Shown: positions 26,534 through 35,391, counted from the first letter of the stretch. The stretch: 64,000 nt of DNA from Pseudolabrys sp. (GCA_030684935.1 JAUXXH010000013.1:1-64000), one strand, 5' to 3'. Notes: generated by a model not told the origin, from the letters alone. A program made the numbers and translations.

Positions 26534-28105
26534 TTAACCGGCCGCCACAGTGGCCTTGTCCGCCGGCGTCTTCGCGTCGCCCTCGCCATCGAGGCCCAGG
26601 CCTTCGAGCTTGCGGTACAGCGTCGAGCGGCCGATCTGCAGGCGGCGCGCCACTTCCGACATCTGGCCGCGATAATGCGCGATGGCGAAGCGCATCACTT
26701 CGCGCTCGATGTCGTCGATCGGACGCACCTCGCCGCGGGCATCGGTCAGCCGCAGCGACGGCATCGACGCCGATATCCCCGATGTGTCCCGCCCATGCGC
26801 GCCGGTGGTCTCGCCGGCCTCGGGCCAGGCGGCGGCCAGCGACGGCGACGGTTCGATCATGTGCGCCATGCTGGGTTGCGCGGCGACCGTGTCGGGATCG
26901 ACCTCGACGGCCACGTCAACGCCGAGTTGGGCGGCGATCTGCGGGAATTCGTTGACGCCGATTTCCTCCCCCTCGCTCAGCACCACGGCGCGGAAGATGG
27001 CGTTCTCCAACTGGCGGACATTGCCGGGCCAGCGGTAGGCGGACAGGAGGTCGAGCGCGGCGCCGCTGATGGCGCGCACGCGTTTGCCTTCTTCCGCCGC
27101 GATCCGGGCGAGGAAGTGCCGCGCCAGATCGGGAATATCGTCGACGCGCTTGCGCAGCGGCGGCACCAAAATCGGAAACACGTGCAGGCGGTAGAACAGA
27201 TCCTCGCGGAAGCGGCCGGCCTTCACGTCGGCGATCAGGTCGCGGTTGGTGGCGGACACAATGCGCACGTCGACCTTGACCGCCTTGCGGCCGCCGACCG
27301 GCTCGACCTCGCCTTCCTGCAAGGCGCGCAGCAGCTTGACCTGCGCCGCCATCGGCAGTTCGCCGACTTCGTCGAGAAACAGTGTGCCGCCATCGGCCTC
27401 CAGGAACTTGCCGTTGTGTTTTTCGGTGGCGCCGGTGAAGGCGCCTTTCTCGTGGCCGAACAGAATGGACTCGACCAGGTTCTCCGGCATGGCGCCGCAG
27501 TTGACCGCGATGAAAGGCATGGCGCGGCGCGCGCCGCTGCCGTGCACGGCGCGGGCGATCAGCTCCTTGCCGACGCCGGACTCGCCGTCGATCAGCACCG
27601 GGATGTTGGAAGCGGATGCCTTGTCGGCGGCGTGCAGCACCGGCCGCATCGCGGCGGAGCGGGTGATGACGTCGTTGATGGTCAGCGTGCCGTCGCGGCG
27701 GCGCTTGAGCCGCTGCAACTCGCCGGCCAGCCGTTTGGTGGCGAGCGCATTGCGCAGGCTCACTTGCAGGCGCTCGGCGCCGGCCGGCTTGACGACGAAG
27801 TCGGTGGCGCCGGCGCGCATGGCGGCGACCGCATTGTCGATGCCGCCATGGGCGGTCTGTACGATGACGGGAATATCGAGGTGGGCCTCGCGCATGCGCG
27901 CCAGCACGCCGAGCCCGTCGAGGTCGGGCATCACCATGTCGAGCACCAGGCAGTCGACCCGCGCCGGGGCAGGGCCTGTCAGCATGTGTACCGCCGCGTC
28001 GCCGCCGTCGGCGACCAGCGCGCAATAGCCGAGCCGCTCGACCAGCGCCTCGAGCAGGCGGCGCTGCACCGGATCGTCGTCGACTATGAGCACGGTTTCG
28101 GACAT
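26534..28105 (-). CDS. NtrC-family sigma54-dependent response regulator
   Basis: A 523-residue regulator. The receiver domain starts VLIVDDDPVQRRLLEA, with the phospho-acceptor in CLVLDMVMPDLDG (near residue 54). The AAA+ domain has Walker A GESGVGKEL (near 170), sigma54 contact GAFTGATEK, Walker B LFLDEVGEL and arginine-finger region. The C-terminus is a Fis-type helix-turn-helix, VARRLQIGRSTLYRKL. It has a GAGGAG ribosome-binding site. No cognate kinase lies beside it. It is placed upstream of the L,D-transpeptidase gene in the same orientation, so it might act on the envelope genes (inference). Confidence 0.93.
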   Translation of the reverse strand: MSETVLIVDDDPVQRRLLEALVERLGYCALVADGGDAAVHMLTGPAPARVDCLVLDMVMPDLDGLGVLARMREAHLDIPVIVQTAHGGIDNAVAAMRAGATDFVVKPAGAERLQVSLRNALATKRLAGELQRLKRRRDGTLTINDVITRSAAMRPVLHAADKASASNIPVLIDGESGVGKELIARAVHGSGARRAMPFIAVNCGAMPENLVESILFGHEKGAFTGATEKHNGKFLEADGGTLFLDEVGELPMAAQVKLLRALQEGEVEPVGGRKAVKVDVRIVSATNRDLIADVKAGRFREDLFYRLHVFPILVPPLRKRVDDIPDLARHFLARIAAEEGKRVRAISGAALDLLSAYRWPGNVRQLENAIFRAVVLSEGEEIGVNEFPQIAAQLGVDVAVEVDPDTVAAQPSMAHMIEPSPSLAAAWPEAGETTGAHGRDTSGISASMPSLRLTDARGEVRPIDDIEREVMRFAIAHYRGQMSEVARRLQIGRSTLYRKLEGLGLDGEGDAKTPADKATVAAG

Positions 28106-28225
28106 GGCAACTCCTCACCGGCGGGTGTGCCGATTTGGTGCAGTGTCGCCGCTGTTGCTTAACGGGCTGTGAAGACCGGCCGACACACAGGGCTACCGCG
28201 AGGGGCAGTTTTGGCTCCCCGAATT

Positions 28226-28286
28226 ATTTCAACGATCGTCGAAATGATGCTTGACTCCGGTCCATCATTTCAGTAATCGTCGAAAT
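28226..28286 (+). promoter_or_regulatory. two ArsR operators and promoter of the arsR operon
   Basis: ATTTCAACGATCGTCGAAAT at 28226-28245 is a 20-bp palindrome with one mismatched pair. A second, degenerate copy ATTTCAGTAATCGTCGAAAT ends at 28286, directly before the arsR ATG. Between and into them lie TTGACT (28251-28256) and TAATCG (28274-28279), 17 bp apart. Transcription would start at about 28286-28287, so arsR may be leaderless. Binding of ArsR here would block RNA polymerase (inferred autoregulation). Confidence 0.75.
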
Positions 28287-28637
28287 ATGGAAAAATCAGA
28301 TGTGGTCGCGGCGCTGGCCGCCCTGGCCCAAGACAACCGGCTCGACGTGTTCCGCCTGCTGGTGCAGGCGGGGCCCGATGGCATGGCGGCGGGCAGCGTC
28401 GCCAGCGCGCTCGGCCTGGCGCCGAACACGCTGACCTTTCACTTCGACCGGCTGCGCAATGCCGGCCTGGTGACGGTGCGGCGCGACGGCCGCTCGATGA
28501 TCTATGCGGCGCGCTACGACGTGATGAACGGCGTGCTCGGCTTTCTCACCGCGAACTGTTGTCAGGGTGCGGAAGCGCAAGGCGCGGCCGGCTGTGCGCC
28601 GAAAGTCAAACGCAAGCGTATCAAGGAGCGAGCATGA
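28287..28637 (+). CDS. ArsR-family repressor with C-terminal CC/C site
   Basis: A 116-residue winged-helix repressor: VVAALAALAQDNRLDVFRLL, then HTH VASALGLAPNTLTFHFDRLRNAGL and wing VRRDGRSMIYA. The classical ELCVCD site in helix 3 is absent. Instead it has Cys91, Cys92 and Cys103 at the C-terminus (NCCQGAEAQGAAGC). A related C-terminal three-Cys arsenite site is known in Acidithiobacillus ferrooxidans ArsR (with different spacing). That suggests As(III) or Sb(III) sensing. I start at the ATG at 28287; the track TTG at 28251 lies within the operators. ATGA overlap couples it to the flavoprotein. Confidence 0.85.
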   Translation: MEKSDVVAALAALAQDNRLDVFRLLVQAGPDGMAAGSVASALGLAPNTLTFHFDRLRNAGLVTVRRDGRSMIYAARYDVMNGVLGFLTANCCQGAEAQGAAGCAPKVKRKRIKERA

Positions 28638-30088
28638 ACAACGATCTTCCTATCGCCGTGATCGGCGCCGGTCCGGTGGGGTTGGCCGCTGCAGCGCATC
28701 TGGTCGGCCGCGGCATCGCGGTCAGGGTTTACGAGGCCGGCGAGACCGCCGGCGCGCATGTCCGCGACTGGGGGCATGTGCGGGTGTTTTCGCCGTGGCG
28801 CTACAATATCGACAGCGCCGCGCGCGACATTCTTCTCAAACACGGCTGGCAGGAGCCGGACGGCGATGGCCTGCCGACCGGTGAGGAACTTTATGCGCAG
28901 TATCTGCGGCCGCTGGCGGAGACGCCGGACCTGCGCCGCGTCATCGAGACCGGCGCGCGGGTCCGCGCCGTGTCGCGCCAGGGCATCGACAAGGTCAGCA
29001 GCCGGCAGCGCGAGAGCCATCCTTTCGTGCTGACCGTTGCGACCGCGCAGGGCGAGCGCATCGATCTGGCGCGGGCGGTGATCGACGCCTCCGGCACCTG
29101 GAGCCAGCCCAACCCGATGGGCGCCACCGGACTGCCGGCGATCGGCGAGGATAAATGCGGCGATGTCATCGCCTATGGCATTCCCGATATTCTGGGACGC
29201 GATCGGGCCCGCTATGCCGGGCAGCGGGTGCTGGTGGTCGGGGCCGGGCACTCCGCGGCCAACGCCTTGCTCGACCTCGCCCGCCTGGCCGAAAGCGATA
29301 CCGCGCTGCGGCTGACCTGGGTGGTGCGCGGCCGCGACCTTACCCGTGTCTTCGGCGGCGGCGCCGCCGATCAATTGCCGGCGCGCGGCCGGCTCGGCAC
29401 CGAACTCAAGAGACTGGTCGACAGCGGCCGCCTGACTTTGGTGACGGGCTTTGCCGTCGAGCGGATCGCGCGTGATCGAGACGGCGTCACGGTCAGCGGC
29501 TCCACGGCGGACGGCCCGCGCGCGCTGGCGCCCGTGGATCGCATTGTTGTGGCGACCGGCCAGCGGCCAGACCTCGGCATGGTGCGCGAACTGCGCCTCG
29601 ATCTCGATCCGTGGCTGGAGAGCCCGCGCGCGCTGGGGCCGATGATCGATCCCAATTTGCATTCCTGCGGCAGCGTGCCGCCGCATGGCCACAGGGAACT
29701 GTCGCATCCGGAGCCCGGCTATTACGCCGTCGGCATCAAGAGCTATGGCCGCGCGCCCACCTTCCTGATGGCGACCGGCTATGAACAGGTGCGTTCCATC
29801 GCCGCCCAACTGGCCGGCGACACGGTTGCGGCCGACGATGTCCGTCTGGTGCTGCCGGAGACCGGCGTGTGCTCGGCCGATCCGGTCATCACGGGCGAAA
29901 GCGCCGGGTGTTGTGGCGGACCGGCGCCCGCGGGTGTCGACGCCTGTTGCAGCGATGATGCCGCCGCCAAATCGGAAGGCAAGGCGGGTTGCGGTTGCTC
30001 ATCGGCGGCGCCGTCCGCTACGGTCGCCAAGGCCTCCTGCTGCGGAAGCGCGAAGGCGGACAGGGTTGTTGAAACCGAGAACGCTTGA
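28634..30088 (+). CDS. FAD/NAD(P) oxidoreductase with Cys-rich tail
   Basis: A 484-residue flavoprotein. FAD-binding AVIGAGPVGLAAAAHL lies at the N-terminus and a second dinucleotide motif VLVVGAGHSAANALLDL near residue 200, so it looks like a monooxygenase or reductase of the FMO/ArsO type. The last about 70 residues hold nine Cys, mostly in pairs: SAGCCGG, DACCSDD, AGCGCSS and KASCCGS. Vicinal thiols bind trivalent arsenic well, so this tail could collect or deliver substrate (inference). AAGGAG precedes the ATG, which overlaps the arsR stop by 4 nt. The MFS gene starts 6 nt after its stop. The reaction is unknown. Confidence 0.82.
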   Translation: MNNDLPIAVIGAGPVGLAAAAHLVGRGIAVRVYEAGETAGAHVRDWGHVRVFSPWRYNIDSAARDILLKHGWQEPDGDGLPTGEELYAQYLRPLAETPDLRRVIETGARVRAVSRQGIDKVSSRQRESHPFVLTVATAQGERIDLARAVIDASGTWSQPNPMGATGLPAIGEDKCGDVIAYGIPDILGRDRARYAGQRVLVVGAGHSAANALLDLARLAESDTALRLTWVVRGRDLTRVFGGGAADQLPARGRLGTELKRLVDSGRLTLVTGFAVERIARDRDGVTVSGSTADGPRALAPVDRIVVATGQRPDLGMVRELRLDLDPWLESPRALGPMIDPNLHSCGSVPPHGHRELSHPEPGYYAVGIKSYGRAPTFLMATGYEQVRSIAAQLAGDTVAADDVRLVLPETGVCSADPVITGESAGCCGGPAPAGVDACCSDDAAAKSEGKAGCGCSSAAPSATVAKASCCGSAKADRVVETENA

Positions 30089-30094
30089 CCGCGC

Positions 30095-31294
30095 ATGACC
30101 GACACGACCGCCGACGGCAGGCCGAACCCGCGTGTCGTCGTGACGGTGCTGGGGTTCCTGCAGATCCTCGCCTGGGGATCGACCTTCTATCTCCTGGCCG
30201 TGCTGGCGCCGGCGATCGTCGCCGACACCGGCTGGACCACCGACTGGGTCATTGCCGGTGTGTCGGTCGGCCTGCTGGTGGCCGGCATTGTATCGCCGCG
30301 CGTCGGCCGCCTGATCGGCGCCAAAGGCGGCCGGCTGCCGCTGGCGGTTGGCGCGGCGCTGATGGGCCTTGGACTGCTGCTGCTCGGGACGGCGCAGAAT
30401 TACGTCTGGTATCTCGCCGCCTGGCTGGTGATCGGCGCCGGCATGGGAGCGGGCCTTTATGACGCGGCCTTCGCCACGCTCGGCAGCATCTATGGCCGCG
30501 ACGCGCGCAACGCCATCGCCTCCGTCACGCTGTTTGGCGGCTTCGCCAGCACCGTCTGCTGGCCGATCACGGCGCTGCTTATCGAGTATGCGGGCTGGCG
30601 CGGCGCCTGTTTCGCCTATGCATTTGTTTTTATCGGCGTGGCGCTGCCGGGCTATCTGCTGATCCTGCCGCGCCGCTCCTTTCTGGCGCCGGCCGCCGAC
30701 ACGGTCCTGGCGCCGCAGGTGCGGTTGGCGGGGCAGGAGCTTTGGCTGTTCGTGCTGCTGGCGGCGGTGATCACCATCGCCGCCGCGATCCTGTCGATGA
30801 TGGGCAACCTTATTCTGCTGCTGCTGCAGGCGCGCGGCCTCGATCTGGCCGCTGCCGTCGCGCTCGGCGCGCTGATCGGTCCGTCCGCGGTCGGCGCGCG
30901 CATGGTCGAACGCTTCGCCGGCAACCAGTATCATCCGATCTGGACCATGATCGCGTCGACGCTGCTGGTCGCGTCCGGCGTGCTGCTGTTTCTGTTCGAG
31001 TTCCGGTTCATCGCGCTGGGCGTCATCGGCTATGCCGCCGGCAACGGCATCGGCACCATTGCCAAGGGCACGCTGCCGCTGGCGCTGTTCGGCGCGGCCC
31101 GCTACCCGGCGCTGGTCGGCCGGCTCGGCCTGCCGGTGATGGTGGCCATGGCGGCCGCGCCCTTTGCCGGCGCCGTCGCATACCGGCTCGGCGGCGCCGA
31201 CTGGACGCTGCTGATCCTGACGGCGCTGGCGCTCACCAATGTGGGGCTGGTGGCGCTATTGTTTGTGCTGAGCCGCCGCGCGCGCACGGCGTAA
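30095..31294 (+). CDS. MFS transporter, probable efflux partner of the ars-like operon
   Basis: A 399-residue major facilitator with about 12 helices. Family marks include VVTVLGFLQILAWGSTFYLL (helix 1) and the loop GIVSPRVGRLIGAKGG, in the place of the G-x-x-x-D-R-x-G-R motif A. It follows the flavoprotein by 6 nt, so it is probably co-transcribed under ArsR control. An MFS As(III)/Sb(III) exporter named ArsK has been described in Agrobacterium; identity with that protein cannot be settled here. Export of an arsenic species or of the flavoprotein product is inferred. Confidence 0.85.
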   Translation: MTDTTADGRPNPRVVVTVLGFLQILAWGSTFYLLAVLAPAIVADTGWTTDWVIAGVSVGLLVAGIVSPRVGRLIGAKGGRLPLAVGAALMGLGLLLLGTAQNYVWYLAAWLVIGAGMGAGLYDAAFATLGSIYGRDARNAIASVTLFGGFASTVCWPITALLIEYAGWRGACFAYAFVFIGVALPGYLLILPRRSFLAPAADTVLAPQVRLAGQELWLFVLLAAVITIAAAILSMMGNLILLLLQARGLDLAAAVALGALIGPSAVGARMVERFAGNQYHPIWTMIASTLLVASGVLLFLFEFRFIALGVIGYAAGNGIGTIAKGTLPLALFGAARYPALVGRLGLPVMVAMAAAPFAGAVAYRLGGADWTLLILTALALTNVGLVALLFVLSRRARTA

Positions 31295-31319
31295 CCACGC
31301 GCGCGGCTGCCGCGAACGC

Positions 31320-32336
31320 TTAGCCGCTCAGCCCGATGCCGGCCGCGGCCTGCTTGACCGGTCCGAATACCCGCTCGACGCCGTAATATTGCAGCACCGT
31401 GTAGGCGACGAACAGCGCCAGGAAGGCTGCGCCGACCGGCCGGGCGAGGCCCTTCCGCACCATCAGGAAGAACATCAGCGCGCCGGTGACGGCCAGCATG
31501 AACCACAGGTCGAAGGCCAGGATCTGCCGCGGCACATCGACCGGCGACACCGCCGAGACCAGTCCCATGATCGCCAGCAGATTGTAGATGCCGGCGCCCA
31601 TGATGTTGCCGACCGCGACTTCGGAATGCTTCTTGAGGGCGGCGACGGTGGCGGTGGCGAGCTCCGGCAGCGACGTGCCGACGGCGACGATGGTGAGGCC
31701 GATGATTTCCTCGCCGACGCCGAGCGAGCGGGCGGTGAACACCGCGGCGGTGACCAGCAGCTTGGCGCCGGTGACGACCGCGGCGACGCCGCCGAGCACC
31801 GAGAGGATCGACAGCCAGGTCGCCTGCGGCGGATCCTTGAACTCATCGGCCAGTTCTTCCGCCATGTCGCCGGGGTCATTGGCCTTGCCGCGCTTTCGCT
31901 CGGACCAGAATGCATAGACCGAATAGCCGATCAGCACCGCGACCATCAGGATGCCCTGCCAGCGCTCGATGCGGCCCGACAGCGCCAGCGCCGTGAACAG
32001 CAGCGCCGAGCCGCCCATCACCGCGGCGTCGCGGTACAGCGCCTTCGGATTGACCACGATCGGAAAGATGACGGACGAGACGCCGAGGATCAGCAGGATG
32101 TTGGCGATGTTGGAGCCGACCACATTGCCGACGGCGATGCCGGGCAGGCCGTCGATCGCCGCCTGCAAACTCACCACCAGTTCCGGCGCGGTGGTGCCAT
32201 AGGCGACGATGGTCATGCCGATGATCATCGGCGATACATTGAGGCGGCGCGCCAGCGAGACCGCGCCCCGCACCAGATACTCGGCCCCGAACAGCAACAG
32301 CACGAAACCGCCGATAAACTGCAGAATGGTAATCAT
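31320..32336 (-). CDS. calcium/sodium antiporter (CaCA, YrbG-like)
   Basis: A 338-residue inner-membrane exchanger with two homologous halves of five helices. The alpha repeats read GMTIVAYGTTAPELVVSL (near 40-57) and GLTIVAVGTSLPELATATVA (near 200-219), whose Glu residues bind the cations. A cytoplasmic loop rich in Lys and Asp (ERKRGKANDPGDMAEELADEF) separates the halves. It probably exports Ca2+ (or another divalent ion) in exchange for Na+ or H+. AGGAGG precedes the ATG. TerC lies upstream on the same strand. Confidence 0.93.
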   Translation of the reverse strand: MITILQFIGGFVLLLFGAEYLVRGAVSLARRLNVSPMIIGMTIVAYGTTAPELVVSLQAAIDGLPGIAVGNVVGSNIANILLILGVSSVIFPIVVNPKALYRDAAVMGGSALLFTALALSGRIERWQGILMVAVLIGYSVYAFWSERKRGKANDPGDMAEELADEFKDPPQATWLSILSVLGGVAAVVTGAKLLVTAAVFTARSLGVGEEIIGLTIVAVGTSLPELATATVAALKKHSEVAVGNIMGAGIYNLLAIMGLVSAVSPVDVPRQILAFDLWFMLAVTGALMFFLMVRKGLARPVGAAFLALFVAYTVLQYYGVERVFGPVKQAAAGIGLSG

Positions 32337-32394
32337 GGGACCGTTCCTCCTGTCTCGGCGGCTGGGCCGCGTTTGATCTGTACTGTCTTAAACT

Positions 32395-32423
32395 GCGGCG
32401 GCCGCGCGCGGTGCGGCCGCCGC
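32395..32423 (-). terminator. hairpin between terC and the antiporter gene
   Basis: GCGGCGGCCGC and GCGGCCGCCGC form a perfect 11-bp GC stem with a 7-nt loop, just after the TerC stop on the minus strand. There is no T tract, so it might reduce rather than stop read-through into the antiporter gene. Confidence 0.5.
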
Positions 32424-32428
32424 GGGCT

Positions 32429-33091
32429 TTATCCGAGGAGCTGGCCGAAGTAGGGCTGGACCTCATGGGCGCCGCGCCAGATCATCTCACCGGCGACGTA
32501 GAGGATGACGGCCAGGCCGACATAGGCGATCCAGCGATGCTTCTGCAGCAGGTTCGCGATGAAGTTCGCGGCGATGCCCATCAGCGCGATCGACAGGATC
32601 AGGCCGAAGATCAGCACGTAAGGATGGTCGCGGGCGGCGCCGGCGACGGCGAGCACGTTGTCGAGCGACATCGTGACGTCGGCGACGAGGATCTGCACGG
32701 CGGCCTGACGGAAGGTCTTGCGCGGCGCGCCGCCGGCGATGGTGCCGTCGCCGTCGAGATCGGCATTGGCCAGCGCCTCCTGGGCGGCATGCTCTTCCTG
32801 GTGCGACGTGCGCAGCTCGCGCCACATCTTCCAGCAGACCCACAACAGCAGCACGCCGCCGGCAAGCAACAGGCCGACGATCTGAAGCAGTTGCGTCGTG
32901 ATGCCGGCAAAGACGATGCGCAGGACGGTGGCGGCGATGATGCCGACCAGGATCGCCTTGGTGCGCTGATCGGCGGGAAGGCCGGCCGCGGCCAGCCCGA
33001 TGACGATGGCATTGTCACCGGCGAGCACGAGGTCGATCATGACGACCTGGAAGAAGGCCACCATTACGGGGGAAGCGAGAAATTCCATCAT
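32429..33091 (-). CDS. TerC-family integral membrane protein
   Basis: A 220-residue protein with about seven helices and the TerC pattern: VVMIDLVLAGDNAIVIGLAA with the conserved D-x-x-x-x-x-D-N (near 18-30) and a second copy LVADVTMSLDNVLAVAG (near 133-149). The central soluble loop has DLDGDGT, an EF-hand-like loop. TerC proteins are linked to tellurite resistance and, more recently, to manganese or other metal loading at the membrane. Pairing with a cation antiporter fits a divalent-metal role (inference). The start is either Met of MMEF. Confidence 0.9.
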   Translation of the reverse strand: MMEFLASPVMVAFFQVVMIDLVLAGDNAIVIGLAAAGLPADQRTKAILVGIIAATVLRIVFAGITTQLLQIVGLLLAGGVLLLWVCWKMWRELRTSHQEEHAAQEALANADLDGDGTIAGGAPRKTFRQAAVQILVADVTMSLDNVLAVAGAARDHPYVLIFGLILSIALMGIAANFIANLLQKHRWIAYVGLAVILYVAGEMIWRGAHEVQPYFGQLLG

Positions 33092-33549
33092 TTGCGCATG
33101 CCGTTTCTGATGCTGGGGTTCAGGCGGCGCGCCATGTCATGAACCTGCCGTGTCCGCGGCCGAAGGCGCGGAACGGCAAATGCCGAACGAAGTTCGATCA
33201 TTATGGTCGACAAGGGGGCCGCTCTCGATTTCCAGCCGACATCGCAGCCTCGCGGCTGCCAGAGGGGCCCGGTCTGGGGGTGTTCTTCGTCCGGGGAGGC
33301 CCGGACGTCTGCAAATATCTAAAGGTCGCTCGGTGTCGCGGCTGCAAAGGTCCGCGAACCGGCCGAGGTACTACCGCCGAAATACGCCGAAAGCAATATG
33401 ATTGACGGCGGACCGGCCGCTAAAATGGGGACGAAGGCATTGGTCCGGCGGTTGCCAGACCGGCGTTCCTGCCTATCTTGTTACCGAGCCGCGACCGCTG
33501 CTTGAAGGCGCAACCTGCAACGCGCAACCTCTAACGATTGTCGGATTGA
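33092..33549. other. intergenic region between divergent terC and pepF
   Basis: Nothing is called here. The track ORFs (such as 33139..33405) have no ribosome-binding site, and their composition does not match the real genes. GGGCCCCGGTCTGG... stretches and the inverted GTCCGGGGAGGCCCGGAC near 33289-33306 could form a hairpin. I looked for a yybP-ykoY manganese riboswitch, which often precedes terC, and could not find its conserved core. Confidence 0.4.
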
Positions 33550-35391
33550 ATGGCCCCTCGCTCGAAAACCCGCACCGCCGCCGTCCGCAAGCCCGCGCCT
33601 GGCGCCAAACTGGGCGCCTTGCCGGAATGGAACCTCAACGATCTCTATTCCGGCCTCGACAGCCCGGCGCTGGCGCGCGACCTGGAGTCGGTTGCCACCC
33701 GGAGCTCGGAATTCGAAACGGACTATAAAGGCAGATTGGCGGCGCTGGCGGCCGAGCCGGGCGCGCCCGGCCTGCTCGAGGCGGTGAAGCGTTACGAGGC
33801 GCTGGGCGATCTGCTCGGCCGCATCGGCTCGTACTCGGGTCTGCTGCATGCCACCGACAGCACCAACCCGGCCTATACCAAATTCTACGGCGACATGAGC
33901 GAGCGCATCACCGATGCCTATTCGCATCTGCTGTTCTTCGACCTCGAGATCAACCGCATCGACGACGCCGTGCTCGACACCGCGATGCGCGACGGCCCGC
34001 TCGGCCATTACCGGCCGTGGATCGAGGACGTGCGCAAGGAGAAGCCGTACCAGCTCGAGGACCGGCTGGAGCAATTGTTTCACGAGAAGTCGCTGACCGG
34101 CTATTCGGCCTGGAACCGGCAATACGATGACACCGTCGCCGCCTTGCGCTTCAGGATCGGCGGCAAGGATCTCGGCATCGAGCCCGCGCTGAGCCTGTTG
34201 CAGGATGCCGACGGCAAGAAGCGCAAGGCCGCCGCCGAGGCGCTGGCCAGGACGTTCAAGGAAAACCTGCGGCCGTTCACGCTGATCACCAACACGCTGG
34301 CCAAGGACAAAGAGATTTCCGACCGCTGGCGCGGCTTCAAGGATGTCGCCGAGGCGCGGCATCTGTCGAACCGGGTCGAGCCGGAGGTGGTCGAAGCGCT
34401 GGTCGAGGCGGTGCGCGCCGCCTATCCGAAGCTGTCGCACCGCTATTATGCCTTGAAGGCGAAATGGTTCGGCAAGAAGCGTCTGCCGCACTGGGACCGC
34501 AACGCGCCGCTGCCCAAGGTGGCGCAGCGCACGATTCCCTGGGCCGATGCGCGCGCCACTGTAATCACCGCTTATGGCGCCTTCTCGCCGCGCATGGCGG
34601 AAGTCGCCGACCAGTTTTTCGTCAAGAACTGGATCGACGCGCCGGTGCGGCCGGGCAAGCAGCCGGGCGCCTTCGCGCATCCGACCGTGCCGTCGGCGCA
34701 TCCTTATGTGCTGCTCAACTACCAGGGCAAGCCGCGCGATGTGATGACGCTGGCGCATGAACTGGGCCACGGCGTGCACCAGGTGCTGGCGGCGCCGAAC
34801 GGGCCGCTGATGGCGCCGACGCCGCTGACGCTGGCCGAGACCGCCAGCGTGTTCGGCGAGATGCTGACGTTCCGCAAGCTGCTCGCCAACACCACCGACA
34901 AGAAGCAGCGCAAGGCCATGCTCGCTGCCAAGGTCGAGGACATGATCAACACCGTGGTGCGGCAGATCGCGTTCTACACCTTCGAGCGCAAGGTGCATCT
35001 GGAGCGGCGCAAGGGCGAACTGACGCCGGACAAAATCTGCGAATTGTGGATGTCGGTGCAGAGCGAGAGCCTGGGCCCCGCAATCGAGCTCAAGCCCGGC
35101 TACGAGACGTTCTGGACCTACATCCCGCACTTCATCCATTCGCCGTTCTACGTCTACGCCTATGCCTTCGGCGACTGCCTGGTGAACTCGCTCTATGCGG
35201 TCTACGAGCGGTCCGACGAAGGCTTCGCCGAACGCTATCTCGACATGCTGGCGGCGGGTGGCACCAAGCACCATTCCGAACTGCTGGCGCCGTTCGGGCT
35301 GGACGCCCGCGACCCGCAATTCTGGGACGGCGGCCTGAGCGTGATCGCCAACCTGATCGGGGAGTTGGAGGGGCTGGACGCCTCTAGATAG
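33550..35391 (+). CDS. pepF: oligoendopeptidase F (M3 metallopeptidase)
   Basis: A 613-residue cytoplasmic zinc peptidase of the M3B subfamily that cuts short peptides. The zinc site is LAHELGHGVHQ (near residue 400), followed by the third-ligand Glu in TLAETASVFGEM. It starts EWNLNDLYSGLDSPALARDL, the PepF N-terminal pattern, and has the expected length. It has no signal peptide. The ATG at 33550 has a weak ribosome-binding site. The AbrB/Doc module follows on the same strand. Confidence 0.93.
   Translation: MAPRSKTRTAAVRKPAPGAKLGALPEWNLNDLYSGLDSPALARDLESVATRSSEFETDYKGRLAALAAEPGAPGLLEAVKRYEALGDLLGRIGSYSGLLHATDSTNPAYTKFYGDMSERITDAYSHLLFFDLEINRIDDAVLDTAMRDGPLGHYRPWIEDVRKEKPYQLEDRLEQLFHEKSLTGYSAWNRQYDDTVAALRFRIGGKDLGIEPALSLLQDADGKKRKAAAEALARTFKENLRPFTLITNTLAKDKEISDRWRGFKDVAEARHLSNRVEPEVVEALVEAVRAAYPKLSHRYYALKAKWFGKKRLPHWDRNAPLPKVAQRTIPWADARATVITAYGAFSPRMAEVADQFFVKNWIDAPVRPGKQPGAFAHPTVPSAHPYVLLNYQGKPRDVMTLAHELGHGVHQVLAAPNGPLMAPTPLTLAETASVFGEMLTFRKLLANTTDKKQRKAMLAAKVEDMINTVVRQIAFYTFERKVHLERRKGELTPDKICELWMSVQSESLGPAIELKPGYETFWTYIPHFIHSPFYVYAYAFGDCLVNSLYAVYERSDEGFAERYLDMLAAGGTKHHSELLAPFGLDARDPQFWDGGLSVIANLIGELEGLDASR

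Noticed and set aside
33139-33405. 88-aa ORF (MNLPCPRPKARNG...)
   Set aside because: No ribosome-binding site, Arg/Pro/Gly bias typical of random GC-rich frames, and no recognisable motif.
33092-33549. A yybP-ykoY manganese riboswitch upstream of terC
   Set aside because: TerC genes often carry this element, but I could not find the conserved core on the minus strand in this gap.
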